From: Cladorhizidae sp. MBARI D1340-BT2
Lineage: Eukaryota; Porifera; Demospongiae; Poecilosclerida; Cladorhizidae
Assembly (NCBI GenBank): GCA_028752905.1
Contig: JAQNBH010000049.1
Span: forward strand, 372,001 to 436,000
Direction: 5' to 3'
DNA length: 64,000 nt
The translations under genes were made by a program, and so were the position numbers. The notes beneath the pieces were generated by a model. The model worked only from the letters and a program-made list of their open reading frames with translations. It was not told the origin of the DNA and ran no database searches. This document shows positions 10,855-25,366 of this stretch, in pieces (within the stretch, counting starts at the first letter, position 1; every line of letters begins with the position of its first letter).

Positions 10855-11761
10855 GCTAAACATGTTAGCTTCGTAGATTATCCACACTTCACTGAATAGA
10901 CTTGATGTATAGCTATTAAGATAGGACTCTCTAAGTGCTCTCTCTTGATACCAAACATCCATATATTCTGCACACTTCACTGTAATGGACTTGCAAGATA
11001 GGTATCTCTCAGTGTTCTCTATCTTGAGCTGAACATGTTAGCTTCATAGATTCTCCACACTTCACTGAATAGACTTGATATATAGCTCAAAGGGAGGCCT
11101 CTCTCTGTTCTCTCTCTTGATACCAAACATCCGTATATTCTGCATACATAGAATCACAAGATAGGTTTCTCTATGTGTTCTCTATCTTGATGCTAAACAG
11201 GTTAGCTTCATAGATTCTCCACACTTCACTGTATAAACTTGATATATAGCTATTAAGATAGGTCTCTCCCTGTGCTCTCTGTTGATATCAAACATCCATA
11301 ATATTCTGCACACTTCACTGTAATGGACTTGATATGATTCGAATGATAGGTTTCATTGTGTGTTCTCTATCTTGATATTTGCCCTAATTTGGTCTACATG
11401 TTTCTCATTTTCCCCCCAAAAATCTTGTTATTTTGCCGTAAAGCTCATAACTTTTCTACACTTTACCCAAAAAAGATAATTTTTATATCACCGGATAGCC
11501 CTTCTAATTATCTGTCTTTTGTACGTGCCAAAATTTTTAGTACTCTAAGTATTAGCAAGTTATGGTGATTTGAAGTGGTAAGGTTTGCGATCTTTCCTGG
11601 CGTTTTCCAGTTGCCAAAGCGGTGGCCTATCAGTGAAAAACCACTACATTTATTGATAATCTGTTGACATGTTGCAGATAAGGGCCTTCTCTATCAGTTG
11701 ACAAAATCTGGGACTTTGGTCTTGTTAATTAGGGCAGTTATGAATTGTACACTTACTTGAT
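10855..11761 (+). repeat. satellite monomer M13 (907 bp)
   Basis: A2 altered to agctcaaagggagg (about 11085-11098), aaatttttag, and ggcctatcag in the right half. The first and last are shared only with M55. Confidence 0.93.
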
Positions 11762-12669
11762 GCTAAACATGTTAGCTTCGTAGATTATCCACACTTCACT
11801 GAATAGACTTGATGTATAGCTATTAAGATAGGACTCTCTAAGTGCTCTCTCTTGATACCAAACATCCATATATTCTGCACACTTCACTGTAATGGACTTG
11901 CAAGATAGGTATCTCTCAGTGTTCTCTATCTTGAGCTGAACATGTTAGCTTCATAGATTCTCCACACTTCACTGAATAGACTTGATATATAGCTCTAAAG
12001 GTAGGCCTCTCTCTGTTCTCTCTCTTGATACCAAACATCCGTATATTCTGCATACATAGAATCACAAGATAGGTTTCTCTATGTGTTCTCTATCTTGATG
12101 CTAAACAGGTTAGCTTCATAGATTCTCCACACTTCACTGTATAAACTTGATATATAGCTATTAAGATAGGTCTCTCCCTGTGCTCTCTGTTGATATCAAA
12201 CATCCATAATATTCTGCACACTTCACTGTAATGGACTTGATATGATTCGAATGATAGGTTTCATTGTGTGTTCTCTATCTTGATATTTGCCCTAATTTGG
12301 TCTACATGTTTCTCATTTCCCCCCCAAAAATCTTGTTATTTTGCCGTAAAGCTCATAACTTTTCTACACTTTACCCAAAAAAGATAATTTTTATATCACC
12401 GGATAGCCCTTCTAATTATCTGTCTTTTGTACGTGCCAAAATTTTGAGTACTCTAAGTATTAGCAAGTTATGGTGATTTGAAGTGGTAAGGTTTGCGATC
12501 TTTCCTGGCGTTTTCCAGTTGCCAAAGCGGTGGCCTGCCAGTGAAAAACCACTACATTTATTGATAATCTGTTGACATGTTGCAGATAAGGGCCTTCTCT
12601 ATCAGTTGACAAAATCTGGGACTTTGGTCTTGTTAATTAGGGCAGTTATGAATTGTACACTTACTTGAT
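11762..12669 (+). repeat. satellite monomer M14 (908 bp)
   Basis: Tract T3C7A5 with common-type right half (cttttctac, caccgg, tacgtg). Same type as M23, M26 and M56. Confidence 0.93.
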
Positions 12670-13577
12670 GCTAAACATGTTAGCTTCGTAGATTATCCAC
12701 ACTTCACTGAATAGACTTGATGTATAGCTATTAAGATAGGACTCTCTAAGTGCTCTCTCTTGATACCAAACATCCATATATTCTGCACACTTCACTGTAA
12801 TGGACTTGCAAGATAGGTATCTCTCAGTGTTCTCTATCTTGAGCTGAACATGTTAGCTTCATAGATTCTCCACACTTCACTGAATAGACTTGATATATAG
12901 CTCTAAAGGTAGGCCTCTCTCTGTTCTCTCTCTTGATACCAAACATCCGTATATTCTGCATACATAGAATCACAAGATAGGTTTCTCTATGTGTTCTCTA
13001 TCTTGATGCTAAACAGGTTAGCTTCATAGATTCTCCACACTTCACTGTATAAACTTGATATATAGCTATTAAGATAGGTCTCTCCCTGTGCTCTCTGTTG
13101 ATATCAAACATCCATAATATTCTGCATACTTCACTGTAATGGACTTGATATGATTCGAATGATAGGTTTCATTGTGTGTTCTCTATCTTGATATTTGCCC
13201 TAATTTGGTCTACATGTTTCTCATTTCCCCCCCCAAAATCTTGTTATTTTGCCGTAAAGCTCATAACTGTTCTACACTTTACCCAAAAAATATAATTTTT
13301 ATATCACCGAATAGCCCTTCTAATTATCTGTCTTTTGTATGTGCCAAAATTTTGAGTACTCTAAGTATTAGCAAGTTATGGTGATTTGAAGTGGTAAGGT
13401 TTGCGATCTTTCCTGGCGTTTTCCAGTTGCCAAAGTGGTGGCCTGCCAGTGAAAAACCACTACATTTATTGATAATCTGTTGACATGTTGCAGATAAGGG
13501 CCTTCTCTATCAGTTGACAAAATCTGGGACTTTGGTCTTGTTAATTAGGGCAGTTATGAATTGTACACTTACTTGAT
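12670..13577 (+). repeat. satellite monomer M15 (908 bp)
   Basis: M12-type right half, but gcatac in B3 and unchanged gattcgaatg. Partner M57. Confidence 0.93.
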
Positions 13578-14485
13578 GCTAAACATGTTAGCTTCGTAGA
13601 TTATCCACACTTCACTGAATAGACTTGATGTATAGCTATTAAGATAGGACTCTCTAAGTGCTCTCTCTTGATACCAAACATCCATATATTCTGCACACTT
13701 CACTGTAATGGACTTGCAAGATAGGTATCTCTCAGTGTTCTCTATCTTGAGCTGAACATGTTAGCTTCATAGATTCTCCACACTTCACTGAATAGACTTG
13801 ATATATAGCTCTAAAGGTAGGCCTCTCTCTGTTCTCTCTCTTGATACCAAACATCCGTATATTCTGCATACATAGAATCACAAGATAGGTTTCTCTATGT
13901 GTTCTCTATCTTGATGCTAAACAGGTTAGCTTCATAGATTCTCCACACTTCACTGTATAAACTTGATATATAGCTATTAAGATAGGTCTCTCCCTGTGCT
14001 CTCTGTTGATATCAAACATCCATAATATTCTGCACACTTCACTGTAATGGACTTGATATGATTCGAATGATAGGTTTCATTGTGTGTTCTCTATCTTGAT
14101 ATTTGCCCTAATTTGGTCTACATGTTTCTCATTTTCCCCCAAAAAATCTTGTTATTTTGCCGTAAAGCTCATAACATTTATACACTTTACCCAAAAAAGA
14201 TAATTTTTATATCACCGGATAGCCCTTCTAATTATCTGTCTTTTGTACGTGCCAAAATTTTGAGTACTCTAAGTATTAGCAAGTTATGGTGATTTGAAGT
14301 GGTAAGGTTTGCGATCTTTCCTGGCGTTTTCCAGTTGCCAAAGCGGTGGCCTGCCAGTGAAAAACCACTACATTTATTGATAATCTGTTGACATGTTGCA
14401 GATAAGGGCCTTCTCTATCAGTTGACAAAATCTGGGACTTTGGTCTTGTTAATTAGGGCAGTTATAAATTGTACTCTTACTTGAT
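13578..14485 (+). repeat. satellite monomer M16 (908 bp)
   Basis: Tract T4C5A6, private aacatttatac, then tataaat and gtactctta at the end. Partner M58. Confidence 0.93.
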
Positions 14486-15393
14486 GCTAAACATGTTAGC
14501 TTCGTAGATTATCCACACTTCACTGAATAGACTTGATGTATAGCTATTAAGATAGGACTCTCTAAGTGCTCTCTCTTGATACCAAACATCCATATATTCT
14601 GCACACTTCACTGTAATGGACTTGCAAGATAGGTATCTCTCAGTGTTCTCTATCTTGAGCTGAACATGTTAGCTTCATAGATTCTCCACACTTCACTGAA
14701 TAGACTTGATATATAGCTCTAAAGGTAGGCCTCTCTCTGTTCTCTCTCTTGATACCAAACATCCGTATATTCTGCATACATAGAATCACAAGATAGGTTT
14801 CTCTATGTGTTCTCTATCTTGATGCTAAACAGGTTAGCTTCATAGATTCTCCACACTTCACTGTATAAACTTGATATATAGCTATTAAGATAGGTCTCTC
14901 CCTGTGCTCTCTGTTGATATCAAACATCCATAATATTCTGCACACTTCACTGTAATGGACTTGATATGATTCGAATGATAGGTTTCATTGTGTGTTCTCT
15001 ATCTTGATATTTGCCCTAATTTGGTCTACATGTTTCTCATTTCCCCCCCAAAAATCTTGTTATTTTTCCGTAAAGCTCATAACTTTTCTAAACTTTACCC
15101 AAAAAATATAATTTTTATATCACCGAATAGCCCTTCTAATTATCTGTCTTTTGTATGTGCCAAAATTTTGAGTACTCTAAGTATTAGCAAGTTATGGTGA
15201 TTTGAAGTGGTAAGGTTTGCGATCTTTCCTGGCGTTTTCCAGTTGCCAAAGTGGTGGCCTGCCAGTGAAAAACCACTACATTTATTGATAATCTGTTGAC
15301 ATGTTGCAGATAAGGGCCTTCTCTATCAGTTGACAAAATCTGGGACTTTGGTCTTGTTAATTAGGGCAGTTATGAATTGTACACTTACTTGAT
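14486..15393 (+). repeat. satellite monomer M17 (908 bp), chimeric
   Basis: M19-type up to ctaaac (15088-15093), then M12/M15-type from aatataat onward (caccgaat, tatgtg, agtggtgg). Switch lies between about 15092 and 15107. Partner M59. Confidence 0.93.
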
Positions 15394-16301
15394 GCTAAAC
15401 ATGTTAGCTTCGTAGATTATCCACACTTCACTGAATAGACTTGATGTATAGCTATTAAGATAGGACTCTCTAAGTGCTCTCTCTTGATACCAAACATCCA
15501 TATATTCTGCACACTTCACTGTAATGGACTTGCAAGATAGGTATCTCTCAGTGTTCTCTATCTTGAGCTGAACATGTTAGCTTCATAGATTCTCCACACT
15601 TCACTGAATAGACTTGATATATAGCTCTAAAGGTAGGCCTCTCTCTGTTCTCTCTCTTGATACCAAACATCCGTATATTCTGCATACATAGAATCACAAG
15701 ATAGGTTTCTCTATGTGTTCTCTATCTTGATGCTAAACAGGTTAGCTTCATAGATTCTCCACACTTCACTGTATAAACTTGATATATAGCTATTAAGATA
15801 GGTCTCTCCCTGTGCTCTCTGTTGATATCAAACATCCATAATATTCTGCACACTTCACTGTAATGGACTTGATATGATTCGAATGATAGGTTTCATTGTG
15901 TGTTCTCTATCTTGATATTTGCCCTAATTTGGTCTACATGTTTCTCATTTTCCCCCAAAAAATCTTGTTATTTTGCCGTAAAGCTCATAACTTTTCTACA
16001 CTTTACCCAAAAAAGATAATTTTTATATCACCGGATAGCCCTTCTAATTATCTGTCTTTTGTACGTGCCAAAATTTTGAGTACTCTAAGTATTAGCAAGT
16101 TATGGTGATTTGAAGTGGTAAGGTTTGCGATCTTTCCTGGCGTTTTCCAGTTGCCAAAGCGGTGGCCTGCCAGTGAAAAACCACTACATTTATTGATAAT
16201 CTGTTGACATGTTGCAGATAAGGGCCTTCTCTATCAGTTGACAAAATCTGGGACTTTGGTCTTGTTAATTAGGGCAGTTATAAATTGTACTCTTACTTGA
16301 T
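15394..16301 (+). repeat. satellite monomer M18 (908 bp)
   Basis: Tract T4C5A6 with cttttctac; ends tataaat and gtactctta as in M16. Partner M60. Confidence 0.93.
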
Positions 16302-17209
16302 GCTAAACATGTTAGCTTCGTAGATTATCCACACTTCACTGAATAGACTTGATGTATAGCTATTAAGATAGGACTCTCTAAGTGCTCTCTCTTGATACCA
16401 AACATCCATATATTCTGCACACTTCACTGTAATGGACTTGCAAGATAGGTATCTCTCAGTGTTCTCTATCTTGAGCTGAACATGTTAGCTTCATAGATTC
16501 TCCACACTTCACTGAATAGACTTGATATATAGCTCTAAAGGTAGGCCTCTCTCTGTTCTCTCTCTTGATACCAAACATCCGTATATTCTGCATACATAGA
16601 ATCACAAGATAGGTTTCTCTATGTGTTCTCTATCTTGATGCTAAACAGGTTAGCTTCATAGATTCTCCACACTTCACTGTATAAACTTGATATATAGCTA
16701 TTAAGATAGGTCTCTCCCTGTGCTCTCTGTTGATATCAAACATCCATAATATTCTGCACACTTCACTGTAATGGACTTGATATGATTCGAATGATAGGTT
16801 TCATTGTGTGTTCTCTATCTTGATATTTGCCCTAATTTGGTCTACATGTTTCTCATTTCCCCCCCAAAAATCTTGTTATTTTTCCGTAAAGCTCATAACT
16901 TTTCTAAACTTTACCCAAAAAAGATAATTTTTATATCATCGGATAGCCCTTCTAATTATCTGTCTTTTGTACGTGCCAAAATTTTGAGTACTCTAAGTAT
17001 TAGCAAGTTATGGTGATTTGAAGTGGTAAGGTTTGCGATCTTTCCTGGCGTTTTCCAGTTGCCAAAGCGGTGGCCTGCCAGTGAAAAACCACTACATTTA
17101 TTGATAATCTGTTGACATGTTGCAGATAAGGGCCTTCTCTATCAGTTGACAAAATCTGGGACTTTGGTCTTGTTAATTAGGGCAGTTATGAATTGTACTC
17201 TTACTTGAT
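16302..17209 (+). repeat. satellite monomer M19 (908 bp)
   Basis: M3 type (ttccgt, ctaaac, catcgg, gtactctta) but with the usual acccaaaaaag. Partner M61. Confidence 0.93.
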
Positions 17210-18102
17210 GCTAAACATGTTAGCTTCGTAGATTATCCACACTTCACTGAATAGACTTGATGTATAGCTATTAAGATAGGACTCTTGATACCAAACATCC
17301 ATATATTCTGCACACTTCACTGTAATGGACTTGCAAGATAGGTATCTCTCAGTGTTCTCTATCTTGAGCTAAACATGTTAGCTTCATAGATTCTCCACAC
17401 TTCACTGAATAGACTTGATATATAGCTCTAAAGGTAGGCCTCTCTCTGTTCTCTCTCTTGATACCAAACATCCGTATATTCTGCATACATAGAATCACAA
17501 GATAGGTTTCTCTATGTGTTCTCTATCTTGATGCTAAACAGGTTAGCTTCATAGATTCTCCACACTTCACTGTATAAACTTGATATATAGCTATTAAGAT
17601 AGGTCTCTCCCTGTGCTCTCTGTTGATATCAAACATCCATAATATTCTGCACACTTCACTGTAATGGACTTGATATGATTCGAATGATAGGTTTCATTGT
17701 GTGTTCTCTATCTTGATATTTGCCCTAATTTGGTCTACATGTTTCTCATTTTCCCCCCAAAAATCTTGTTATTTTGCCGTAAAGCTCATAACTTTTCTAC
17801 ACTTTACCCAAAAAAGATAATTTTTATATCACCGGATAGCCCTTCTAATTATCTGTCTTTTGTACGTGCCAAAATTTTGAGTACTCTAAGTATTAGCAAG
17901 TTATGGTGATTTGAAGTGGTAAGGTTTGCGATCTTTCCTGGCGTTTTCCAGTTGCCAAAGCGGTGGCCTGCCAGTGAAAAACCACTACATTTATTGATAA
18001 TCTGTTGACATGTTGCAGATAAGGGCCTTCTCTATCAGTTGACAAAATCTGGGACTTTGGTCTTGTTAATTAGGGCAGTTATGAATTGTACACTTACTTG
18101 AT
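17210..18102 (+). repeat. satellite monomer M20 (893 bp, 15-bp deletion)
   Basis: A1 deletion at about 17280-17286 with gagcta; T4C6A5. Matches M11, nine monomers earlier. Partner M62. Confidence 0.93.
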
Positions 18103-19010
18103 GCTAAACATGTTAGCTTCGTAGATTATCCACACTTCACTGAATAGACTTGATGTATAGCTATTAAGATAGGACTCTCTAAGTGCTCTCTCTTGATACC
18201 AAACATCCATATATTCTGCACACTTCACTGTAATGGACTTGCAAGATAGGTATCTCTCAGTGTTCTCTATCTTGAGCTGAACATGTTAGCTTCATAGATT
18301 CTCCACACTTCACTGAATAGACTTGATATATAGCTCTAAAGGTAGGCCTCTCTCTGTTCTCTCTCTTGATACCAAACATCCGTATATTCTGCATACATAG
18401 AATCACAAGATAGGTTTCTCTATGTGTTCTCTATCTTGATGCTAAACAGGTTAGCTTCATAGATTCTCCACACTTCACTGTATAAACTTGATATATAGCT
18501 ATTAAGATAGGTCTCTCCCTGTGCTCTCTGTTGATATCAAACATCCATAATATTCTGCACACTTCACTGTAATGGACTTGATATGATTTGAATGATAGGT
18601 TTCATTGTGTGTTCTCTATCTTGATATTTGCCCTAATTTGGTCTACATGTTTCTCATTTCCCCCCCCAAAATCTTGTTATTTTGCCGTAAAGCTCATAAC
18701 TGTTCTACACTTTACCCAAAAAATATAATTTTTATATCACCGAATAGCCCTTCTAATTATCTGTCTTTTGTATGTGCCAAAATTTTGAGTACTCTAAGTA
18801 TTAGCAAGTTATGGTGATTTGAAGTGGTAAGGTTTGCGATCTTTCCTGGCGTTTTCCAGTTGCCAAAGTGGTGGCCTGCCAGTGAAAAACCACTACATTT
18901 ATTGATAATCTGTTGACATGTTGCAGATAAGGGCCTTCTCTATCAGTTGACAAAATCTGGGACTTTGGTCTTGTTAATTAGGGCAGTTATGAATTGTACA
19001 CTTACTTGAT
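18103..19010 (+). repeat. satellite monomer M21 (908 bp)
   Basis: M12 type, including gatttgaatg. Partner M63. Confidence 0.93.
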
Positions 19011-19918
19011 GCTAAACATGTTAGCTTCGTAGATTATCCACACTTCACTGAATAGACTTGATGTATAGCTATTAAGATAGGACTCTCTAAGTGCTCTCTC
19101 TTGATACCAAACATCCATATATTCTGCACACTTCACTGTAATGGACTTGCAAGATAGGTATCTCTCAGTGTTCTCTATCTTGAGCTGAACATGTTAGCTT
19201 CATAGATTCTCCACACTTCACTGAATAGACTTGATATATAGCTCTAAAGGTAGGCCTCTCTCTGTTCTCTCTCTTGATACCAAACATCCGTATATTCTGC
19301 ATACATAGAATCACAAGATAGGTTTCTCTATGTGTTCTCTATCTTGATGCTAAACAGGTTAGCTTCATAGATTCTCCACACTTCACTGTATAAACTTGAT
19401 ATATAGCTATTAAGATAGGTCTCTCCCTGTGCTCTCTGTTGATATCAAACATCCATAATATTCTGCACACTTCACTGTAATGGACTTGATATGATTCGAA
19501 TGATAGGTTTCATTGTGTGTTCTCTATCTTGATATTTGCCCTAATTTGGTCTACATGTTTCTCATTTTCCCCCCAAAAATCTTGTTATTTTGCCGTAAAG
19601 CTCATAACTTTTCTACACTTTACCCAAAAAAGATAATTTTTATATCACCGGATAGCCCTTCTAATTATCTGTCTTTTGTACGTGCCAAAATTTTTAGTAC
19701 TCTAAGTATTAGCAAGTTATGGTGATTTGAAGTGGTAAGGTTTGCGATCTTTCCTGGCGTTTTCCAGTTGCCAAAGCGGTGGCCTGCCAGTGAAAAACCA
19801 CTACATTTATTGATAATCTGTTGACATGTTGCAGATAAGGGCCTTCTCTATCAGTTGACAAAATCTGGGACTTTGGTCTTGTTAATTAGGGCAGTTATGA
19901 ATTGTACACTTACTTGAT
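19011..19918 (+). repeat. satellite monomer M22 (908 bp)
   Basis: aaatttttag as in M13, but without M13's A2 and ggcctatcag changes. Partner M64. Confidence 0.93.
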
Positions 19919-20826
19919 GCTAAACATGTTAGCTTCGTAGATTATCCACACTTCACTGAATAGACTTGATGTATAGCTATTAAGATAGGACTCTCTAAGT
20001 GCTCTCTCTTGATACCAAACATCCATATATTCTGCACACTTCACTGTAATGGACTTGCAAGATAGGTATCTCTCAGTGTTCTCTATCTTGAGCTGAACAT
20101 GTTAGCTTCATAGATTCTCCACACTTCACTGAATAGACTTGATATATAGCTCTAAAGGTAGGCCTCTCTCTGTTCTCTCTCTTGATACCAAACATCCGTA
20201 TATTCTGCATACATAGAATCACAAGATAGGTTTCTCTATGTGTTCTCTATCTTGATGCTAAACAGGTTAGCTTCATAGATTCTCCACACTTCACTGTATA
20301 AACTTGATATATAGCTATTAAGATAGGTCTCTCCCTGTGCTCTCTGTTGATATCAAACATCCATAATATTCTGCACACTTCACTGTAATGGACTTGATAT
20401 GATTCGAATGATAGGTTTCATTGTGTGTTCTCTATCTTGATATTTGCCCTAATTTGGTCTACATGTTTCTCATTTCCCCCCCAAAAATCTTGTTATTTTG
20501 CCGTAAAGCTCATAACTTTTCTACACTTTACCCAAAAAAGATAATTTTTATATCACCGGATAGCCCTTCTAATTATCTGTCTTTTGTACGTGCCAAAATT
20601 TTGAGTACTCTAAGTATTAGCAAGTTATGGTGATTTGAAGTGGTAAGGTTTGCGATCTTTCCTGGCGTTTTCCAGTTGCCAAAGCGGTGGCCTGCCAGTG
20701 AAAAACCACTACATTTATTGATAATCTGTTGACATGTTGCAGATAAGGGCCTTCTCTATCAGTTGACAAAATCTGGGACTTTGGTCTTGTTAATTAGGGC
20801 AGTTATGAATTGTACACTTACTTGAT
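19919..20826 (+). repeat. satellite monomer M23 (908 bp), no counterpart in copy 2
   Basis: M14 type (T3C7A5). In copy 2 the M22 partner (M64) is followed directly by the M24 partner (M65), so this unit is absent there. Confidence 0.93.
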
Positions 20827-21734
20827 GCTAAACATGTTAGCTTCGTAGATTATCCACACTTCACTGAATAGACTTGATGTATAGCTATTAAGATAGGACT
20901 CTCTAAGTGCTCTCTCTTGATACCAAACATCCATATATTCTGCACACTTCACTGTAATGGACTTGCAAGATAGGTATCTCTCAGTGTTCTCTATCTTGAG
21001 CTGAACATGTTAGCTTCATAGATTCTCCACACTTCACTGAATAGACTTGATATATAGCTCTAAAGGTAGGCCTCTCTCTGTTCTCTCTCTTGATACCAAA
21101 CATCCGTATATTCTGCATACATAGAATCACAAGATAGGTTTCTCTATGTGTTCTCTATCTTGATGCTAAACAGGTTAGCTTCATAGATTCTCCACACTTC
21201 ACTGTATAAACTTGATATATAGCTATTAAGATAGGTCTCTCCCTGTGCTCTCTGTTGATATCAAACATCCATAATATTCTGCACACTTCACTGTAATGGA
21301 CTTGATATGATTCGAATGATAGGTTTCATTGTGTGTTCTCTATCTTGATATTTGCCCTAATTTGGTCTACATGTTTCTCATTTCCCCCCCCAAAATCTTG
21401 TTATTTTGCCGTAAAGCTCATAACTGTTCTACACTTTACCCAAAAAATATAATTTTTATATCACCGAATAGCCCTTCTAATTATCTGTCTTTTGTATGTG
21501 CCAAAATTTTGAGTACTCTAAGTATTAGCAAGTTATGGTGATTTGAAGTGGTAAGGTTTGCGATCTTTCCTGGCGTTTTCCAGTTGCCAAAGTGGTGGCC
21601 TGCCAGTGAAAAACCACTACATTTATTGATAATCTGTTGACATGTTGCAGATAAGGGCCTTCTCTATCAGTTGACAAAATCTGGGACTTTGGTCTTGTTA
21701 ATTAGGGCAGTTATGAATTGTACACTTACTTGAT
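20827..21734 (+). repeat. satellite monomer M24 (908 bp)
   Basis: M12-type right half with gcacac and gattcgaatg in B3, which separates it from M15 and M21. Partner M65. Confidence 0.93.
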
Positions 21735-22642
21735 GCTAAACATGTTAGCTTCGTAGATTATCCACACTTCACTGAATAGACTTGATGTATAGCTATTAAG
21801 ATAGGACTCTCTAAGTGCTCTCTCTTGATACCAAACATCCATATATTCTGCACACTTCACTGTAATGGACTTGCAAGATAGGTATCTCTCAGTGTTCTCT
21901 ATCTTGAGCTGAACATGTTAGCTTCATAGATTCTCCACACTTCACTGAATAGACTTGATATATAGCTCTAAAGGTAGGCCTCTCTCTGTTCTCTCTCTTG
22001 ATACCAAACATCCGTATATTCTGCATACATAGAATCACAAGATAGGTTTCTCTATGTGTTCTCTATCTTGATGCTAAACAGGTTAGCTTCATAGATTCTC
22101 CACACTTCACTGTATAAACTTGATATATAGCTATTAAGATAGGTCTCTCCCTGTGCTCTCTGTTGATATCAAACATCCATAATATTCTGCACACTTCACT
22201 GTAATGGACTTGATATGATTCGAATGATAGGTTTCATTGTGTGTTCTCTATCTTGATATTTGCCCTAATTTGGTCTACATGTTTCTCATTTTCCCCCAAA
22301 AAATCTTGTTATTTTGCCATAAAGCTCATAACTTTTCTACACTTTACCCAAAAAAGATAATTTTTATATCACCGGATAGCCCTTCTAATTATCTGTCTTT
22401 TGTACGTGCCAAAATTTTTAGTACTCTAAGTATTAGCAAGTTATGGTGATTTGAAGTGGTAAGGTTTGCGATCTTTCCTGGCATTTTCCAGTTGCCAAAG
22501 CGGTGGCCTGCCAGTGAAAAACCACTACATTTATTGATAATCTGTTGACATGTTGCAGATAAGGGCCTTCTCTATCAGTTGACAAAATCTGGGACTTTGG
22601 TCTTGTTAATTAGGGCAGTTATGAATTGTACACTTACTTGAT
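21735..22642 (+). repeat. satellite monomer M25 (908 bp)
   Basis: Tract T4C5A6, gccataaag (A at 22319), aaatttttag and ggcatttt (A at 22483). Matched by both M66 and M68. Confidence 0.93.
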
Positions 22643-23550
22643 GCTAAACATGTTAGCTTCGTAGATTATCCACACTTCACTGAATAGACTTGATGTATAG
22701 CTATTAAGATAGGACTCTCTAAGTGCTCTCTCTTGATACCAAACATCCATATATTCTGCACACTTCACTGTAATGGACTTGCAAGATAGGTATCTCTCAG
22801 TGTTCTCTATCTTGAGCTGAACATGTTAGCTTCATAGATTCTCCACACTTCACTGAATAGACTTGATATATAGCTCTAAAGGTAGGCCTCTCTCTGTTCT
22901 CTCTCTTGATACCAAACATCCGTATATTCTGCATACATAGAATCACAAGATAGGTTTCTCTATGTGTTCTCTATCTTGATGCTAAACAGGTTAGCTTCAT
23001 AGATTCTCCACACTTCACTGTATAAACTTGATATATAGCTATTAAGATAGGTCTCTCCCTGTGCTCTCTGTTGATATCAAACATCCATAATATTCTGCAC
23101 ACTTCACTGTAATGGACTTGATATGATTCGAATGATAGGTTTCATTGTGTGTTCTCTATCTTGATATTTGCCCTAATTTGGTCTACATGTTTCTCATTTC
23201 CCCCCCAAAAATCTTGTTATTTTGCCGTAAAGCTCATAACTTTTCTACACTTTACCCAAAAAAGATAATTTTTATATCACCGGATAGCCCTTCTAATTAT
23301 CTGTCTTTTGTACGTGCCAAAATTTTGAGTACTCTAAGTATTAGCAAGTTATGGTGATTTGAAGTGGTAAGGTTTGCGATCTTTCCTGGCGTTTTCCAGT
23401 TGCCAAAGCGGTGGCCTGCCAGTGAAAAACCACTACATTTATTGATAATCTGTTGACATGTTGCAGATAAGGGCCTTCTCTATCAGTTGACAAAATCTGG
23501 GACTTTGGTCTTGTTAATTAGGGCAGTTATGAATTGTACACTTACTTGAT
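22643..23550 (+). repeat. satellite monomer M26 (908 bp)
   Basis: M14 type. Matched by both M67 and M69 in copy 2. Confidence 0.93.
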
Positions 23551-24458
23551 GCTAAACATGTTAGCTTCGTAGATTATCCACACTTCACTGAATAGACTTG
23601 ATGTATAGCTATTAAGATAGGACTCTCTAAGTGCTCTCTCTTGATACCAAACATCCATATATTCTGCACACTTCACTGTAATGGACTTGCAAGATAGGTA
23701 TCTCTCAGTGTTCTCTATCTTGAGCTGAACATGTTAGCTTCATAGATTCTCCACACTTCACTGAATAGACTTGATATATAGCTCTAAAGGTAGGCCTCTC
23801 TCTGTTCTCTCTCTTGATACCAAACATCCGTATATTCTGCATACATAGAATCACAAGATAGGTTTCTCTATGTGTTCTCTATCTTGATGCTAAACAGGTT
23901 AGCTTCATAGATTCTCCACACTTCACTGTATAAACTTGATATATAGCTATTAAGATAGGTCTCTCCCTGTGCTCTCTGTTGATATCAAACATCCATAATA
24001 TTCTGCACACTTCACTGTAATGGACTTGATATGATTCGAATGATAGGTTTCATTGTGTGTTCTCTATCTTGATATTTGCCCTAATTTGGTCTATATGTTT
24101 CTCATTTCCCCCCCCAAAATCTTGTTATTTTGCCGTAAAGCTCATAACTGTTCTACACTTTACCCAAAAAAGATAATTTTTATATCAGCGGATAGCCCTT
24201 CTAATTATCTGTCTTTTGTATGTGCCAAAATTTTGAGTACTCTAAGTATTAGCAAGTTATGGTGATTTGAAGTGGTAAGGTTTGCGATCTTTCCTGGCGT
24301 TTTCCAGTTGCCAAAGCGGTGGCCTGCCAGTGAAAAACCACTACATTTATTGATAATCTGTTGACATGTTGCAGATAAGGGCCTTCTCTATCAGTTGACA
24401 AAATCTGGGACTTTGGTCTTGTTAATTAGGGCAGTTATGAATTGTACACTTACTTGAT
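23551..24458 (+). repeat. satellite monomer M27 (908 bp)
   Basis: ctatatg, T3C8A4, aactgttctac, cagcgg and tatgtg with agcggtgg retained. Partner M70; near twin of M28. Confidence 0.93.
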
Positions 24459-25366
24459 GCTAAACATGTTAGCTTCGTAGATTATCCACACTTCACTGAA
24501 TAGACTTGATGTATAGCTATTAAGATAGGACTCTCTAAGTGCTCTCTCTTGATACCAAACATCCATATATTCTGCACACTTCACTGTAATGGACTTGCAA
24601 GATAGGTATCTCTCAGTGTTCTCTATCTTGAGCTGAACATGTTAGCTTCATAGATTCTCCACACTTCACTGAATAGACTTGATATATAGCTCTAAAGGTA
24701 GGCCTCTCTCTGTTCTCTCTCTTGATACCAAACATCCGTATATTCTGCATACATAGAATCACAAGATAGGTTTCTCTATGTGTTCTCTATCTTGATGCTA
24801 AACAGGTTAGCTTCATAGATTCTCCACACTTCACTGTATAAACTTGATATATAGCTATTAAGATAGGTCTCTCCCTGTGCTCTCTGTTGATATCAAACAT
24901 CCATAATATTCTGCACACTTCACTGTAATGGACTTGATATGATTCGAATGATAGGTTTCATTGTGTGTTCTCTATCTTGATATTTGCCCTAATTTGGTCT
25001 ATATGTTTCTCATTTCCCCCCCCAAAATCTTGTTATTTTGCCGTAAAGCTCATAACTGTTCTACACTTTACCCAAAAAAGATAATTTTTATATCAGCGGA
25101 TAGCCCTTCTAATTATCTGTCTTTTGTATGTGCCAAAATTTTGAGTACTCTAAGTATTAGCAAGTTATGGTGATTTGAAGTGGTAAGGTTTGCGATCTTT
25201 CCTGGCGTTTTCCAGTTGCCAAAGCGGTGGCCTGCCAGTGAAAAACCACTACATTTATTGATAATCTGTTGACATGTTGCAGATAAGGGCCTTCTCTATC
25301 AGTTGACAAAATCTGGGACTTTGGTCTTGTTAATTAGGGCAGTTATGAATTGTACCCTTACTTGAT
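24459..25366 (+). repeat. satellite monomer M28 (908 bp)
   Basis: Same variants as adjacent M27, differing by gtaccctta at the end (about 25353-25361). A local tandem duplication. Partner M71. Confidence 0.93.
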
